Source of the DNA: Cornus controversa
Taxonomy: Eukaryota; Streptophyta; Magnoliopsida; Cornales; Cornaceae
DNA length: 64,000 nucleotides
Assembly: GCA_026545225.1 (NCBI GenBank)
Contig: CM048850.1
Span: forward strand, 26,217,797-26,281,796
Reading direction: 5' to 3'
In this document: positions 1 to 11,319 of the stretch, one piece after another
Position numbering within the stretch: position 1 is the first letter of the stretch
How the letters are laid out: each line of letters opens with the position of its first letter
Program-made: the position numbers and the translations under genes
Notes under the pieces: model-generated
Database searches by the model: none
What the model saw: only the letters and a program-made list of their open reading frames with translations
Told to the model about the DNA's origin: nothing

Positions 1-1671
1 TGAATCTGGGGTATTCTAAGCGATTTACATGTGATAAAATAAAATTTGTATCTTTCTCAATGGCACCTAAATGACGTCTCCAGGAATTATCTTCGATTGT
101 TATATATATGATCAATTCCTCTTCCACCTGTTTATTTCAATTGATTGAATAAATTTAGTTTTGTATTCTAAATGTTTTTTCTTTGGAACTTCAGTTCATA
201 TTTATTTTTACTTTAGATATGAATTTGAGGAGGCTTATATTTTTCTTGATTTTGTTTCTTTGTATTGCTTTGGATTTAGTAATTTTGTATTTTTTTTGAA
301 TTAAAGGAAAAGGTCAACGAATTTAGGGGTCATTGTTTGGTTTAGAGGTAAATAGATAATGCTATTAACTATTAAGTATCAGATTGTAGGACAAGTTTTA
401 GTGCAGTAACTCTATTAATATTGTAATTTGCCGAAGCTTAAGTATGCACTTGTTCTATCTGTCCTAGCACCACAGACCAGGTGGTGGGTTTAAATACAAC
501 TTCTATTTCACTAGATATTGACAATTAAGTTGTGGAACACAAACAGAATTCACTAGATATTTATGGAGATAAGGAACATTTGGTAGAGAAGTAGTGGAAC
601 AGACGTTTGAGACAATGAAATGGTAATATACAGTTCCATCATGTAAGTTGCAGTAGTATTTTGCCTCTTTAACTTTTGTCATTTCAATGAGAATCTGATT
701 TACAGTTTACTTAGTATCTAATATGAGTATCAAGATGATTCTTATTCTTTACAAGTAATGAGTGCCTTGAATGCTATTGTTTCCCCTTGATAAAGGCTAA
801 CTTAAACATGAATTCTATTAATTTGTAATATATTATAATGCTCAATATGCTAAAATAATATTTTTTATATTTTTTTCCTGACAAACTACCATTTTTTATA
901 ATTTTTTTTTTATATTTGAAGTCGCTTTTGTTTTAAATCATGATTCTATTAATCATATTGATTAGTTTAAGAAGTAAAATCTGAAATAGGTCCAAGAGAA
1001 ACAGAAATATTTAAAAGGTTATCAATATTTGTTCATAATCATGTATTTGTTAATAAATAAACATATAATAGAGAACATCAATAATACAAGAAAAAAAATG
1101 CTAATTGAACTTGTGATAGTGCATACAATACTGTTCACTTCCTTCATTACATATTAGTTCATAGATTTGTTTGTGCTGTTTTATCTTTGCTATTATAAAT
1201 TTTCTTGATTTATCTTTATTAATATAATTTTTATTTTTTGAGTTCTTTAGCAAGTGTTTTGGCTAAAATTTTTTACTTTGTTTTCAGTTATGTTTGGCTG
1301 CTTGGAGTCTCGATTTAAATGATTTGGGGTGAAGCTTTTGCAGTTTGAGCTTGGTGGGAAATGTCTTGATTGTGTTAGGATTGAAACTTTTATCTTGTAC
1401 TGCTGTGATAAAAACAGTGATGGAACTTCGTTCTTTTGAACTCTTTAATGAAAATAAAAATGGATTGGGATTTATTTTTTTATGATTGGTGGGTTTTAGA
1501 TTCAAATTTACCATTTTCTATGCTTTTTAACTCTTTTTTTTATTTAGATCATGTTGTTTATACATGGCTTGGTGAGGATATATATGGATTTGGTTGTTGT
1601 ATAGGTTTTGGGACAATGGAAAGTATCCAAATTTTTTTAAAAAATAAATTTACTTTTTATGAGGGCCCTGG
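1..1671. other. AT-rich non-coding stretch, no gene recognised
   Basis: Very AT-rich sequence with many T and A runs. Open frames on both strands are short and of low complexity, and none resembles a known protein or carries domain motifs. The stretch may be the body of the CACTA element whose terminus is at 1672-2007, with its other end off the left edge, or it may be ordinary intergenic DNA. No matching CACTA terminal repeat was seen in it. Confidence 0.5.
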
Positions 1672-2007
1672 CCTGTTGTAGAAAGTCCACTTTTCGCGAC
1701 GGACATTGCCTGTCGTCGAAAGTTGCCTTTCTACGACGAGCATTGAGACCGTCGTAGAAAGTTACTTACTTTCTACGACGGGCGTAGCACATCGTGAAAA
1801 GTGGACTTTCCATGATGTTATACGCCCGTCGTAGAAATCCAACTTTCCACGACGGGCACTGCTCGTCGTGGAAAGTTGGATTTCTAGGACGGGCATGTGA
1901 CCGTCGTGGAAAGTTACTTATTAACTACGACAGGCGATACTACAACGGACGAAGCCCGTCGTGAAAATCATTTTCGCCTGTCGTTAAAAGTGATTTTTCT
2001 TGTAGTG
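1672..2007. mobile_element. CACTA (En/Spm) transposon end with subterminal repeats
   Basis: The segment ends in TTTTTCTTGTAGTG, the reverse complement of the CACTA terminal repeat CACTACAAGAAAAA. The roughly 330 bp before it are packed with copies, in both orientations, of a motif like CGACGGGC or CTACGACGGGC. Arrays of this kind are the transposase-binding subterminal repeats of CACTA elements. GGA at 2008-2010 is the likely 3-bp target duplication. The sequence just beyond belongs to a copia LTR that is also present near 52989, so the transposon inserted into that LTR. The other end was not found in the window. Confidence 0.75.
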
Positions 2008-2045
2008 GGAGTAAAGACACCAAGCTTTGATGTGAGTGAGCTAAC
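2008..2045 (+). repeat. Sliver of copia (gag-only element) LTR
   Basis: These 38 bp match 52989-53026, which is part of the 3' LTR of the gag-only copia element described at 42008-53026. On the left they are cut by the CACTA terminus, and on the right by the Athila LTR at exactly the same base as in the second copy. The nested junction is therefore shared by the two loci. Confidence 0.7.
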
Positions 2046-3540
2046 TGATAGGCGTTGAATGTTACGCATTCTAGCCTCTTAACTTATGTATTTTATTCTC
2101 TTAGTGATAGATTATTTTGTTATTTTACTTCGTTTTAGTGTTTTCTGTATTTTCAGGGCCTTAATGATTATTTCAGTTAAAACCATGATTTTGGGCTTTT
2201 AAAGAAGACATCAGTTAGATGAAGGCTACATCAAGCAAATCCATTCAACCATTTATTTCAACTCAAATCAGCCCATGGAAGAGGTCCAACAGAATTACAG
2301 CTACTTAAGAAGGTTTCGGGCCTGAAGCCCAAATCTGCGCTTAATACAGTTTTAATCACATTTTGGAAAACGGACCAGAAGTGTTATTTCTGAGCCTCAA
2401 ATCGACATAATTTCTATATAAATTAAACGAAATTTGATTATGCACACTTTTGTATTTCACGAAAATTACGTGAATCGCACTTCTAGTAGGTCAAAAGTTG
2501 GGCCGAACGTAAGCAGGAAAAACCCATCTAATTAGTGTTGTGGGAAAACCTAATTAATTCCTAATTGGATTAGGACTTTGGTGTATTCTCTTGAGGCATA
2601 AAGTGAAGAATTAGAGGCTGAGTTGAGGGGAGATTGAGAAGAGATTGGAGAGTCTGAGAGAGCTTTTGGACAGAAAAGAAGACATACTTTGCAGACCATT
2701 GGAGAACGAAGTCTTACGCATAATTCATGAAGATGATGCCTTCTTCCTCAACCGTTGAAGCTTCTTCTTCTACCATGAGCGGCTAGTTCACCCACTAGGG
2801 TTTTGATGTAGCCCTAACAAAGCATCAATGGTTTGATTGTTTTAATTATTGGAGACCTTTATATACATGCATAGATTTTGTAATTTAGAGAATTCTTATT
2901 ATAGAATTGAGCAATAAAAGTCTTATAAATTCAATATCAATGATTTCTTATCTTGTCTTAGATATTTATTGTTATTATTGAACTCAATCTCTCTTATTTT
3001 TTTGTGATTATGAGAGCGATTATTATACAATGGTAATCACTGAATATATCATTAAAAGCTTTGATGGATTATGCCTAAAGAAGATGAACCATACTGCACC
3101 CTATATTAGAGTAGTTAGGTAGATGACCCATGCCAATCGAAGATAGTCCATGACTTAGCCTTAATTATATGTTATCTTCTTGATGGATGAAGGTGAGCTT
3201 GTAGCCACCAACACCACTTATGCATGATGTAATTCTCCATAGTTAATTCAATTGACCATTGATTGTGGAGTTAGTGGTGAAGTCATATACCCTAGATTTC
3301 TCTCATATTATCTTCACTTCCTATTTCCTTTGATTTATTTTATTTTGCTTTTTAATTAGTTTAAATATTAAAATCAGAATTCTTTTCTTCTAAATTTAAT
3401 TAGAATTAATTTCATATTCCAACTCATCAGACCATAATCCATGAGGTTCAACACTCCTTTCAATAGCCCTATTCTGCAAGGAATTCGTTCTATTGCGAAG
3501 TGTGGTAATTATAATTTGAGACGCATTCACACATGAATCA
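2046..3540 (+). repeat. 5' LTR of Athila element 1
   Basis: A 1495-bp LTR beginning TGATAGGCG and ending ACATGAATCA, with TG...CA termini. The primer-binding site follows at once. Homologous copies are the solo LTR at 5502-6924, the truncated LTR at 10469-10818 and the LTR at 53027-54524. Compared with the last, it has lost several bases near 2207. Confidence 0.9.
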
Positions 3541-3545
3541 ATTTT

Positions 3546-3563
3546 TAGCGCCGTTGCCGGGGA
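3546..3563 (+). other. Primer-binding site, tRNA-Asp type
   Basis: TAGCGCCGTTGCCGGGGA lies five bases past the LTR end. It matches the complement of the 3' end of plant tRNA-Asp (TGGCGCCGTTGCCGGGGA) with one change, G to A at the second base. This is where the tRNA would prime minus-strand DNA synthesis. Confidence 0.85.
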
Positions 3564-3693
3564 TTATCTATTGGATTGATTGGATTTTAGAGAATTAATT
3601 TTCATTGGATTTTTAGTTTAGGAAACTTTTATATTTTGTTTTTGTTTTTGTTTTTGTTTTTGTTTTCTTTTCAGGTGCCTTTCATTAATATGT

Positions 3694-6600
3694 GCAAGGT
3701 CGTCGTTCTGTAGCTGATCCTTTGATACCTCTTGATCCTGAGCCTGAACGTACTCTTAGACAACAGAGAAACATCCCTGTTGATACCATTGTATAAGAGG
3801 AAGAATTAATTGAAGACATGGCAGAAGAGAGGAATAACAACCTTGTTCCTAATACTGATGGAGAAAGGGCTAGATTGCTTAGGGACTACTATGTTCCTGA
3901 GACATACACTTCATCAGCTAGTTTTCAACTGTCTAATGTCACAGTACAGAATTATGAGATCAAGTCCAGCATTATTCAGATGCTACCATCCTATTTTGGG
4001 CTGACTCAAGAAGACCCTTACAAGCATCTAGATGAATTCATTGAAGTGTGCTCAACTACCAAAATCCACAACTTCTCTAAAGATGCTTTCAGAATGAGAC
4101 TTTTTCCAATCTCCTTAAAAAATAAAGCAAACTATTGGTTCAATTCTCTACCGACAGGTTCTATCACGACTTGGACTGAGATGTAACATGAGTTCCTCAA
4201 GAAGTATTTTCTAATAGGGAAGACCAATCAGTTCAGACGTGCTATCACTGGTTTCTCCCAACATAAGGGGGAATAATTTTATGAGACATGGGAAAGATTC
4301 AAGGACCTTCTTAGGAAGTGTCCTCATCATCAAGTTCCTAAGTGGCAACTAGTGCAGAGTTTTCATGAAGGGCTGACAGAAGCCAACAGACAGATGGTTG
4401 ATGCATCTTGTGGAGGTACTTTTATGTTGAAGATTGAAGAAGAGGCATGGACCTTATTTGAAAATCTTAGTGACAACTCTCTACAACATGTGTCCTCTAC
4501 TCATTCTAGCAGACTTGCCACTTCAAGGAAGACTGATGAGATTTTTGAGGTTGGTGCTTCAGAAGCTATACCAATCGACATTGATTTAATTGCACAGAAG
4601 GTAGTAGCAATTATGGCTGCCAATCAAACTCCTTATACTTCAAATTCTTCATTGCTAGGCCCTTGTGAATTTTGCTCTAGTCCTATGCATAATGTGAGCA
4701 ATTGTTCTTCAATGGGGTAATTTTCTGATGTTCAACATGAGCAAGTCCAAGCCACATTCACTGGACCAATGAATCCTCTACCAGGCAATACTTACAATCC
4801 TACATGGAGGAATCATCCTGGTTTTTCTTACAGTAACCAAGGGACAGCAATGCAACCATCATATCAATCTAGGAATTTTGTACCTCAACAGCAATATCAA
4901 CACAAAGTCCTATGACACAAAGAATTCCTACTATTGAAGACAAGCTGACACTTAACTTATCCAAATTTGACAAGCTTGATTCTCTTATAGAGACAGTGCA
5001 AGCTACTACAGCAATGGTACAATCTACAGTTCAGCTAGTGCACTCTCATTCTCAATCCATTGCCAAACTGGAATCTCAGTTTGGACAGCTTGCTACTTCA
5101 TTGAGTAGAAAAGAAGAAGGGAAGCTTCCTAGTCAACCAGTTGCTAATCCAAGAGGGATGCAAGCTTCCAAAAACAACCCACACCATGAGCAGGTTCAAG
5201 CTATTACCACTTTGAGGAGTGGGAAGATAATTGATAATAAGGTGGGTGAGAAGAAAGAAGAAGAAAAAGTGACCACAAGTCCAAGTGCTGAAATTTCTTA
5301 TGAGCCCCAGGCTCTTTTCCCGCAATGTTTCCTTGAAGCATCTAAATTGGGGAAGCAAGGGGACAAGCTGCATGATATGACGGAGGTGTTTCGACAAGTG
5401 AAGATTAATTTGCCACTCTTTGATGCCATCAAGCAAATTCCTCCTTATGCTAAATTTTTGAAATACTTGTACACTGAGAAAAGGCGTTCTAAAAGTCATG
5501 TTGATAGGCGTTGAATGTTACGCATTCTAGCCTCTTAACTTATGTATTTTATTCTCTTGGTGATAGATTATTTGTTACTTTACTTCATTTTAGTATTTTT
5601 TGTATTTTCAAGGCCTTAATGATTATTTCAGTTAAAATCATGATTTTGGGCTTTTAAAGATGACATCCAAGACGGTTAGATGAAGCCTACATCGAATGGA
5701 TCCATTCAAATCTTTATTTCAACTCAAATCAGCCCAAGGAAGAGGTCTAAGAGAATTATAACTGCTGAAGGGTATTTCGGGCTGAAATCTAATTCTGCGT
5801 GTAATACAGTTTTAATCCCGTTTTGGAAAATGGCCTGTAACTCTTATTTTTGAGTGTCAAATTGACTCAGTTCTCAAATTAATTGAACGAAATTCGATTC
5901 TGGACACTTTTGTATTTCACGTAAATTTCATGAATCAGACTTCTATTGGGTCAAGACTTGAGCCGAAAGTCAGCAAAAAAACCCACCTGATTAGGGGCTG
6001 CGGGAAACCCTAATTGTCTCCTAATTAGGTGGGGACTCTTCATATTCTCTTGGCTATTTAAAGTGATGGATTGGGGATGTATTGAGGAGGCTTGGCAGCA
6101 GCTTTGAAGAGCTTTTGGAGTGGAGAATCATTGGAGAATAAGGCGTATCATGAGCGGCTAGTTCAGCCACCAGGGTTTTGATGTAGCCCTAACTAAACAT
6201 CACTGATTTTCTTGTTCTAATTATTGGGGATTTTTGTATTCATTCATAAATTATGTAATTTAGAGGATTCTTCTTATAGAATTGAGCAATAAAAGTCTTA
6301 TAAATTCAATTTTAATGATTTCTTATCTTGTCTTAGATACTTGATTGTTGTTTCTGAACTCGTCCCTCTTGTTTTCTGTGATCATGAGAGTGATTATTAC
6401 ACAATGGTTTTCATTGAATATATCATTAAAAGCTTTGATGGATTATGCCTAGAGAAGATGAACCATACTGCACCTTAGAGTAGAGTAGTTAGGCAGATGG
6501 CCCATGCCAATCGAAGATAGTCCATGACTTAGCCTTAATCATATGTTATCTTCTTGACGGATGAAGTGAGCTTGTAGCCACCGACACCACTTATGCATGA

Positions 6601-7407
6601 TATGATGCCCCATAGTTAGTTCAATTGACCATTGATTGTGAAGTTAGTGGTGAAATCAATTACCCTAGATTTATCTTATATTCTCTACACTCAGTTTTTC
6701 TTGCTTTTGTTCAATTGCTTCATTAGTTATTTTAGTTATAAAAATCAGAATTCTTTTCTTTTAAATTTAGTTAGAATTAATTTCGTATATCCAACTCAGT
6801 CAGACCACAGTCCCTGAGGTTCGACACCCCTTTCGATAGCCCTATTCTGCAAGGAATTCATTCTATTGCGAAGTGTGGTAATTTTAATTGATACACTTAT
6901 TGAGTCACACTCACACACGAATCACATGTGCCAAAGAAAGTGATGCTGCCACAACAATTGAGTTCTATAATTCAGCAGTGCACTCCTCCCAAGTATAAAT
7001 ATCCTGGTGCTCCAACTATCTCATGCATCATTGGAGAGCGCCATGTTGATAAAGCTCTTCTTGATTTGGGTGTAAGTGTAAATTTGCTACCCTACTCAGT
7101 TTACTTACAATTGGGCTTGGGAGAATTGAAACCTACCTCGGTGGTATTGTAATTTGCATATAGATCAACAAAGCAACCCTATGGGATCATTGAAGATGTG
7201 CTCATTAAAGTGGACAAGTTATACATTCCTGTTGATTTTATTGTACTTGACACTGAACCTGTTCATAACCCAAAGAGGCACATTCCAGTGATCTTTGGTC
7301 AACTTTTCTTAGCTACTGCTGATGCTTGCATAAATTGTAGGTCGGGGATCATGGATATCTCATTTGGCTACATGAATGTCAAGCTTAATGTATTCAATGC
7401 TATCTAA
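3694..7407 (+). pseudogene. gag: Athila element 1 gag-protease, interrupted and mutated
   Basis: Capsid-type gag followed by the aspartic protease. The ATG at 3818 opens a frame, but similarity to the second copy starts upstream near 3694; the two are separated here by a TAA just before 3798. Other defects are a TAA at 4184 (CAA in the second copy), a TAA near 4274, and a frameshift between 4720 and 4912. A solo LTR splits the gene between 5501 and 6925; LTR plus TSD total 1428 bp, so the frame is kept across it. The protease part (about 6928-7407) has LLDLGVSVNLLP, whose usual active-site form is DLGAS, and VLDTEP further on. A cysteine/histidine-rich patch lies near 4660-4715. Confidence 0.8.
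5502..6924 (+). repeat. Nested solo Athila LTR with 5-bp TSD
   Basis: A complete 1423-bp LTR (TGATAGGCG...CGAATCA) sits inside the gag frame of element 1, flanked by the direct repeat CATGT at 5497-5501 and 6925-6929. There is no internal region and no second LTR, so this is a solo LTR left after recombination between the LTRs of a full element. Related to the LTR at 2046-3540 but clearly diverged. Coding sequence resumes exactly after the second CATGT. Confidence 0.92.
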
Positions 7408-9017
7408 TACCCTCCAGATCAGAGTGATGTGTTCTGCATAGATGATATTGATGAATGTGTAGAGGAATTTATTTCATCCTCTGTATCTCGAAATTCCTTG
7501 GAGGTATGTAAATCTCTTTATGACTATGAGACACTTTATAATTAAGAGTTATGTGAAGAGGTGAATTATATGCTATAAGTGGATACTATTCAGAATACTC
7601 CACCATGGAGAATTCCAATTGAGCCACTCCCTTCTCTCTCTAGCACTCCCCTATTGCCTTCATTGAACTCCCCTCCATCATTAGAGTTGAAGACTTTGCA
7701 TGACAATTTGAAATACATATTTTTGGGGGTACAGAGAACTCTTCCTGTTATAATTGCCTCTGATCTGATAGAAACTCAAGAGAAGCACTTAGTAGAGGTC
7801 TTATATCAACATCGTGAAGCACTTGGGTGGAGTGTTGCTGATCTTAAGGGCATTGATCCCTCGATTTGCATGCATAAAATTCATTTGGAAGAAGGATGTA
7901 AGCAATCTAGAGAGGCACAGAGGCGACTGAACCCCAACATGAAGGAGGTGGTAAAGAAAGAGGTTGTTAAGTTACTTGATGCAGGTATTATTTATCCAAT
8001 TTTTGACAGCACATGGGTGAGTCCAACACAAGTGGTTCCTAAGAAGTCTGGTCTTACCATTATCCCTAACTCTGTGGGAGAGCTTGTTCCACAACGTACT
8101 GCCACAGGTTGGCGTGTTTGCATTAATTACAGAAAGCTCAATTCTATGGCAAGGAAAGATCACTTCCCTTTTCCATTCATAGATCAAATAGTTGAAAGGT
8201 TAGCTGGTCAGAGCTATTATTGCTTTCTAGATGGCTACTCTGGTTATAACCAAGTGGCTATGGATCCAGAAGATCAAGAGAAGACTACTTTCACTTGTCC
8301 CTTTGGTACTTTTACTTATCGTCATATGCTATTTGGGTTGTGAAATGCTCTGGCAACATTCCAGAGGTGTATGATGGCCATCTTTTCTGACATGGTGGAA
8401 AAATTCTTGGATCATCCTTTGAAGATTGTCTGAGCAATTTATCACTTGTGCTTCAAAGGTGCCGAGAACGAAATTTGGTACTTAGTTGAGAGAAGAGCCA
8501 TTTCATGGTGAGAGAGGGTATTGTGTTGGGTCATATTATTTTAGAGAGAGGCATTGAGGTTGATAAAGCAAAGATTGACATAATTTATACTCTGCCTCCT
8601 CCAACTTCGGTAAGGCAAGTTCGTTCTTTCTTAGGCCATGCTGGGTTCTATAGAAGATTCATCAAGGATTTTAGTAAAATTGCTCGACCATTATGCCATT
8701 TGTTATCTAAAGATGTTCTATTTTCCTTTTATGAAGAATGTGTGCAAGCTTTTGAAAAGCTTCGGTCTTTATTATCCTCTACACCAATAATGCAATCTCC
8801 AAAATGGGCTCTACCTTTTGAAATCATGTGTGATGCTTTTGATTACGTAGTAGGAGCAGTGTTGGGACAAAGAGAAGAGAAACGACCATATGCCATCTAT
8901 TACGCTAGTAAGACTCTCTCTGATGCCCAACTCAATTATACAACCACAGAGAAAGAGCTTCTAGCTGTAGTATTTGCCCTGGACAAGTTTTTAATTTTCT
9001 TTGATTTTAATTTTTAG
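7408..9017 (+). pseudogene. pol: Athila element 1 reverse transcriptase-RNase H remnant
   Basis: This continues the protease frame with a few stop codons. The RT part has KLLDAGIIYPI, WRVCINYRKLN and FLDGYSGYNQVA. At about 8340-8440 a TGA is followed by a small deletion: the sequence jumps from the SDMVEKFL region straight to the SFEDCLSNL region, removing the F/Y-MDD catalytic box. A TGA also precedes EKSHFM near 8487. Beyond it are [17 protein letters not shown] and the start of RNase H ([23 protein letters not shown]), cut off at about 8990. The rest of RNase H and all integrase are missing, so it cannot be functional. Confidence 0.85.
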
Positions 9018-9387
9018 TTTTAGTTTTCTTAATTTTTCTTTCAATTCTAGTTGTGTTTTAATGTTTTTTCTTTGAGTTTTTGATGTATAAGTTACTTCCG
9101 GAGGATGCCAAGAGGTGTATCAAGGTATTTGGACTCAAGACGGGTGAAAAAACGAGCTCTCGATCGACCTTGGGCGATAGAGACTCCAAAAATACACGTC
9201 CCGGTCGACCTTAGGCAATGAAGGGTCAAACAGGCCAACAGAAGGGGGATCGATCACCCCATTTGAGGGGGATCGATCGCCCCTTGATTTTTTCAAGGGA
9301 AACCCACCAGCAGGTGGGCGATCGATCACCCATTGCTAGGGGGATCAATCGCCCAAGCTTGAATAGGGGTCGGCCAAAAATTTCATC
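9018..9387 (+). repeat. Non-coding linker with clustered GATCGATC motifs
   Basis: A linker between the pol remnant and the envelope-position ORF. From about 9150 to 9360 it holds repeated, near-palindromic blocks of the type GGGGGATCGATCGCCCC or CTCGATCGACC. The second Athila element has a similar cluster at the same relative place (61075-61460) with a different consensus. Function unknown; possible roles are RNA structure or protein binding. Confidence 0.6.
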
Positions 9388-9801
9388 TATTTAAAGCCTC
9401 CCTCTCCAACTATAATGCTACTACTTGTTTCCTTGATATCTTTGAGCTCCAATTTGACTCTTACTTCAACTGGAAATATATTTTCTTCAATTGGTGATTC
9501 TCGAACAAGTATTTATCATTGATCATCATCAACATCAACATCAAAACCAGATTAATCATCACTAGTTCTCAAGAAAACTCTCACTTTTTCAAGTTCTACA
9601 TCAAAAGTAAGTGAAGTTTTTATTTTGCAAAATTGTGCCAATCTTTTTGAGGGCTTTTGAAGACCAAGTTTGGGGGATATAATTGGTGGATTAAAGTGTT
9701 CAATTTAGGGTGGAAAAATTACTGAAAGAAGAGGTTGAAGGAGAAACTTTTATTGTGCACACCAAGTGTTTGATTTAATTCCTCAACCAAGCTTTTTCTA
9801 G
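9388..9801 (+). promoter_or_regulatory. Putative internal promoter and leader intron of envelope-position ORF
   Basis: A TATA-like TATTTAAA at 9388-9395 is followed by a T/C-rich leader. A strong donor, AAAA|GTAAGT, lies at 9606/9607, and a T-rich acceptor, CTTTTTCTAG, ends at 9801, five bases before the expected start codon. The predicted intron is 195 bp. The same layout occurs in element 2 (61492-62111). The site calls are direct sequence readings; use as a promoter or intron is inference. Confidence 0.45.
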
Positions 9802-9805
9802 TTCT

Positions 9806-10468
9806 ATTGCACCAAAGAGAGCAATTCACCAAGGTGCTTCAAGCTCGCGCAATCCTCACTGAGCAAGACTAGATCCAACAACCGTTTTCTCAAGATCTCG
9901 CCAAGATGGAATTCATGAGAGATGGCATCCAAGAGCCTTGAATTTTGAAACAACGTTTGACATCGCTGAATTATATGCCATGTTTCCCGAGGCACGGTGG
10001 GAGATTTCTGACATCCGTCGTTGTCAGTCGGCTTCGATTTTTGTTCCATTATCTACTACTATCTACCCAAGGCTCGTCAAAGTATTTTATCAGAATTTAA
10101 TGTTAAAGCCTGATGAGTAGGGTGAACTTATTTCTTCGATAGATGGAACACGAGTTCAGGTTGACATGTCTTCGATTGCTATTGCCATGGGCTGTCCTCA
10201 TGAATGCCTGGCTGATTTGACCAGTATCTACACTCCTCTACCCGACGATTTGTTAGTGGATAATTTGGTTGCACGTTTGTGTGCTAACCAATTCTCTGGG
10301 CCAAAGCAGAATGCAGCTTCAAAGTCTTCTATGCCAACTCATTTATGGTTCCTTGATGCTGTTTTGCTCAAGAATATATGTCCCATTGGACATAAAACCG
10401 AGAGACGTCAAGAGTTCCTTAGAGCTTTATATGCCATACATTTTGGGCATTGGCTATCATTCCCATAG
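9806..10468 (+). pseudogene. Envelope-position ORF of Athila element 1, truncated
   Basis: Homologous to the 388-codon gene at 62126-63289. Shared blocks include FETTFDIAEL against FETRPDSTWTVAEL, then RLVKVFYQNLM, and LWFLDAVLLKNICP against LWFLDTVLIKNACP. It belongs to the extra ORF found 3' of pol in Athila elements, annotated as ATHILA ORF-1 or putative plant transposon protein. The expected ATG at 9806 reads ATT, a TGA follows at 9860, and another stop lies near 10118. The frame ends in TAG exactly where the next LTR starts, so the C-terminal half is missing. Confidence 0.65.
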
Positions 10469-10818
10469 TGATCGGCGTTGAATGTTACACATTCTAGCCT
10501 CTTAACTTATGTATTTTATTCTCTTAGTGATAGATTATTTTGTTATTTTACTTCGTTTAGTATTTTCTGTATTTTTAGGGCCTTAATGATTATTTCAGTC
10601 AAAACCATAATTTTGGGCTTTTGAAGAAGACATCCAAGATGGTTAGATGAAGCCTACATCAAGGAGATCCATTCAACCATCTAGTTCAACTCAAATCAGC
10701 CCAAGGAAGAGGTCCAAGAGAATTACAACTGCTTAAGAAGGTTTCGGGCCTCAAGCCCAAATCTGTGCATAATACAGTCTTAATCCCATTTTGGAAAACG
10801 GACCAGAAGTGTTATTTC
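10469..10818 (+). repeat. Truncated 3' LTR of Athila element 1
   Basis: The first 350 bp of an Athila LTR (TGATCGGCGTTGAATG...), parallel to 2046-2395. Similarity ends abruptly at about 10818 after AGTGTTATTTC. There is no polypurine tract before it; the envelope-position ORF runs directly into it, which suggests a deletion at the junction. Confidence 0.85.
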
Positions 10819-11149
10819 GAAGACTCTATATGATAATAGTTGAAAACTCTGGTGTAGAAAAAGTTCATCTCTTTGACCTACTGTATCTGATTGATTGTGT
10901 GGTGGCACATTTGCAGTAAAAATAATCGTCAGGAGGTTGAATGTAGATTGGAAGATACTTTTATTTCCATTTTGTAATGTTTGATTTGTTCTTTTTAGTT
11001 CTAGTTTAATTCCCAGTAGCATTATTGATGCTTACTTGTGCTTTGAGGATTTTAGATTCTCCTAATTGAATGCATTTGAAATTGTTGTATATAATATCTC
11101 TTGTGCTGATTTATGTAATATATATATATATATATATTATGTTGTACAG

Positions 11150-11319
11150 ATTCTGCTCATTAACGTATGTAGACTCAAAATTTTTGTTCCTATTGCGTTC
11201 CTTGCATGGACTATCCTGGTACCAGTTAATTGGACAAATAACACTTTAAAGCTAACAAAAGCAACTTACAGCGACATTGATAAGCTTTCTATTTCAAACA
11301 TTCCGCTTGGATCACATAG
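11150..11319 (+). pseudogene. Exon relic of an OSCA/CSC1-like calcium channel gene
   Basis: Flanked by an acceptor (TTGTACAG, ending 11149) and a donor (CATAG|GTGAGA), the 170-bp segment is open throughout. It encodes LKIFVPIAFLAW, LVPVNWTNNTL and SDIDKLSISNIPLGS, the hallmark sequence of the N-terminal part of plant OSCA/CSC1 (DUF221 family) hyperosmolality-gated channels: the end of a membrane helix and the loop after it. No other exon of that gene was found nearby, so it is an isolated fragment. Its first residues differ from the family, which suggests decay. Confidence 0.75.

Larger units (their letters stand above)
2008..4714 (+). repeat. Copy 1 of a 2.7-kb duplicated segment (partner 52989-55682)
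   Basis: The copia LTR sliver, the whole Athila LTR, the primer-binding site and the first part of gag match 52989-55682 at high identity by eye, with scattered substitutions and small indels. Both copies carry the same insertion junction and the same in-frame TAA in gag (about 4274 here). Similarity stops at the same point, TTCTTCAATG, in both. Confidence 0.7.
2046..10818 (+). mobile_element. Athila-type Ty3/gypsy element 1, defective
   Basis: The order is LTR, tRNA-Asp-type primer site, gag-protease, reverse transcriptase, partial RNase H, linker, envelope-position ORF and a truncated second LTR. The tRNA-Asp primer site, the protease motif DLGxSVNLLP and the extra 3' ORF fit the Athila lineage. 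The element is dead. It has several nonsense codons, a frameshift between 4720 and 4912, a solo LTR inserted in gag, loss of the RT catalytic box, and complete loss of integrase between about 8990 and 9018. The downstream LTR breaks off at 10818. Confidence 0.85.

Noticed and set aside
5098-5499. 133-codon frame on the - strand opposite gag
   Set aside because: Shadow of the gag frame; no independent signals.
6803-6835. tRNA-like B-box (GGTTCGACACC) near the end of the Athila LTR
   Set aside because: No A-box or cloverleaf fits; the word is part of a conserved stretch at the LTR end seen in all copies.
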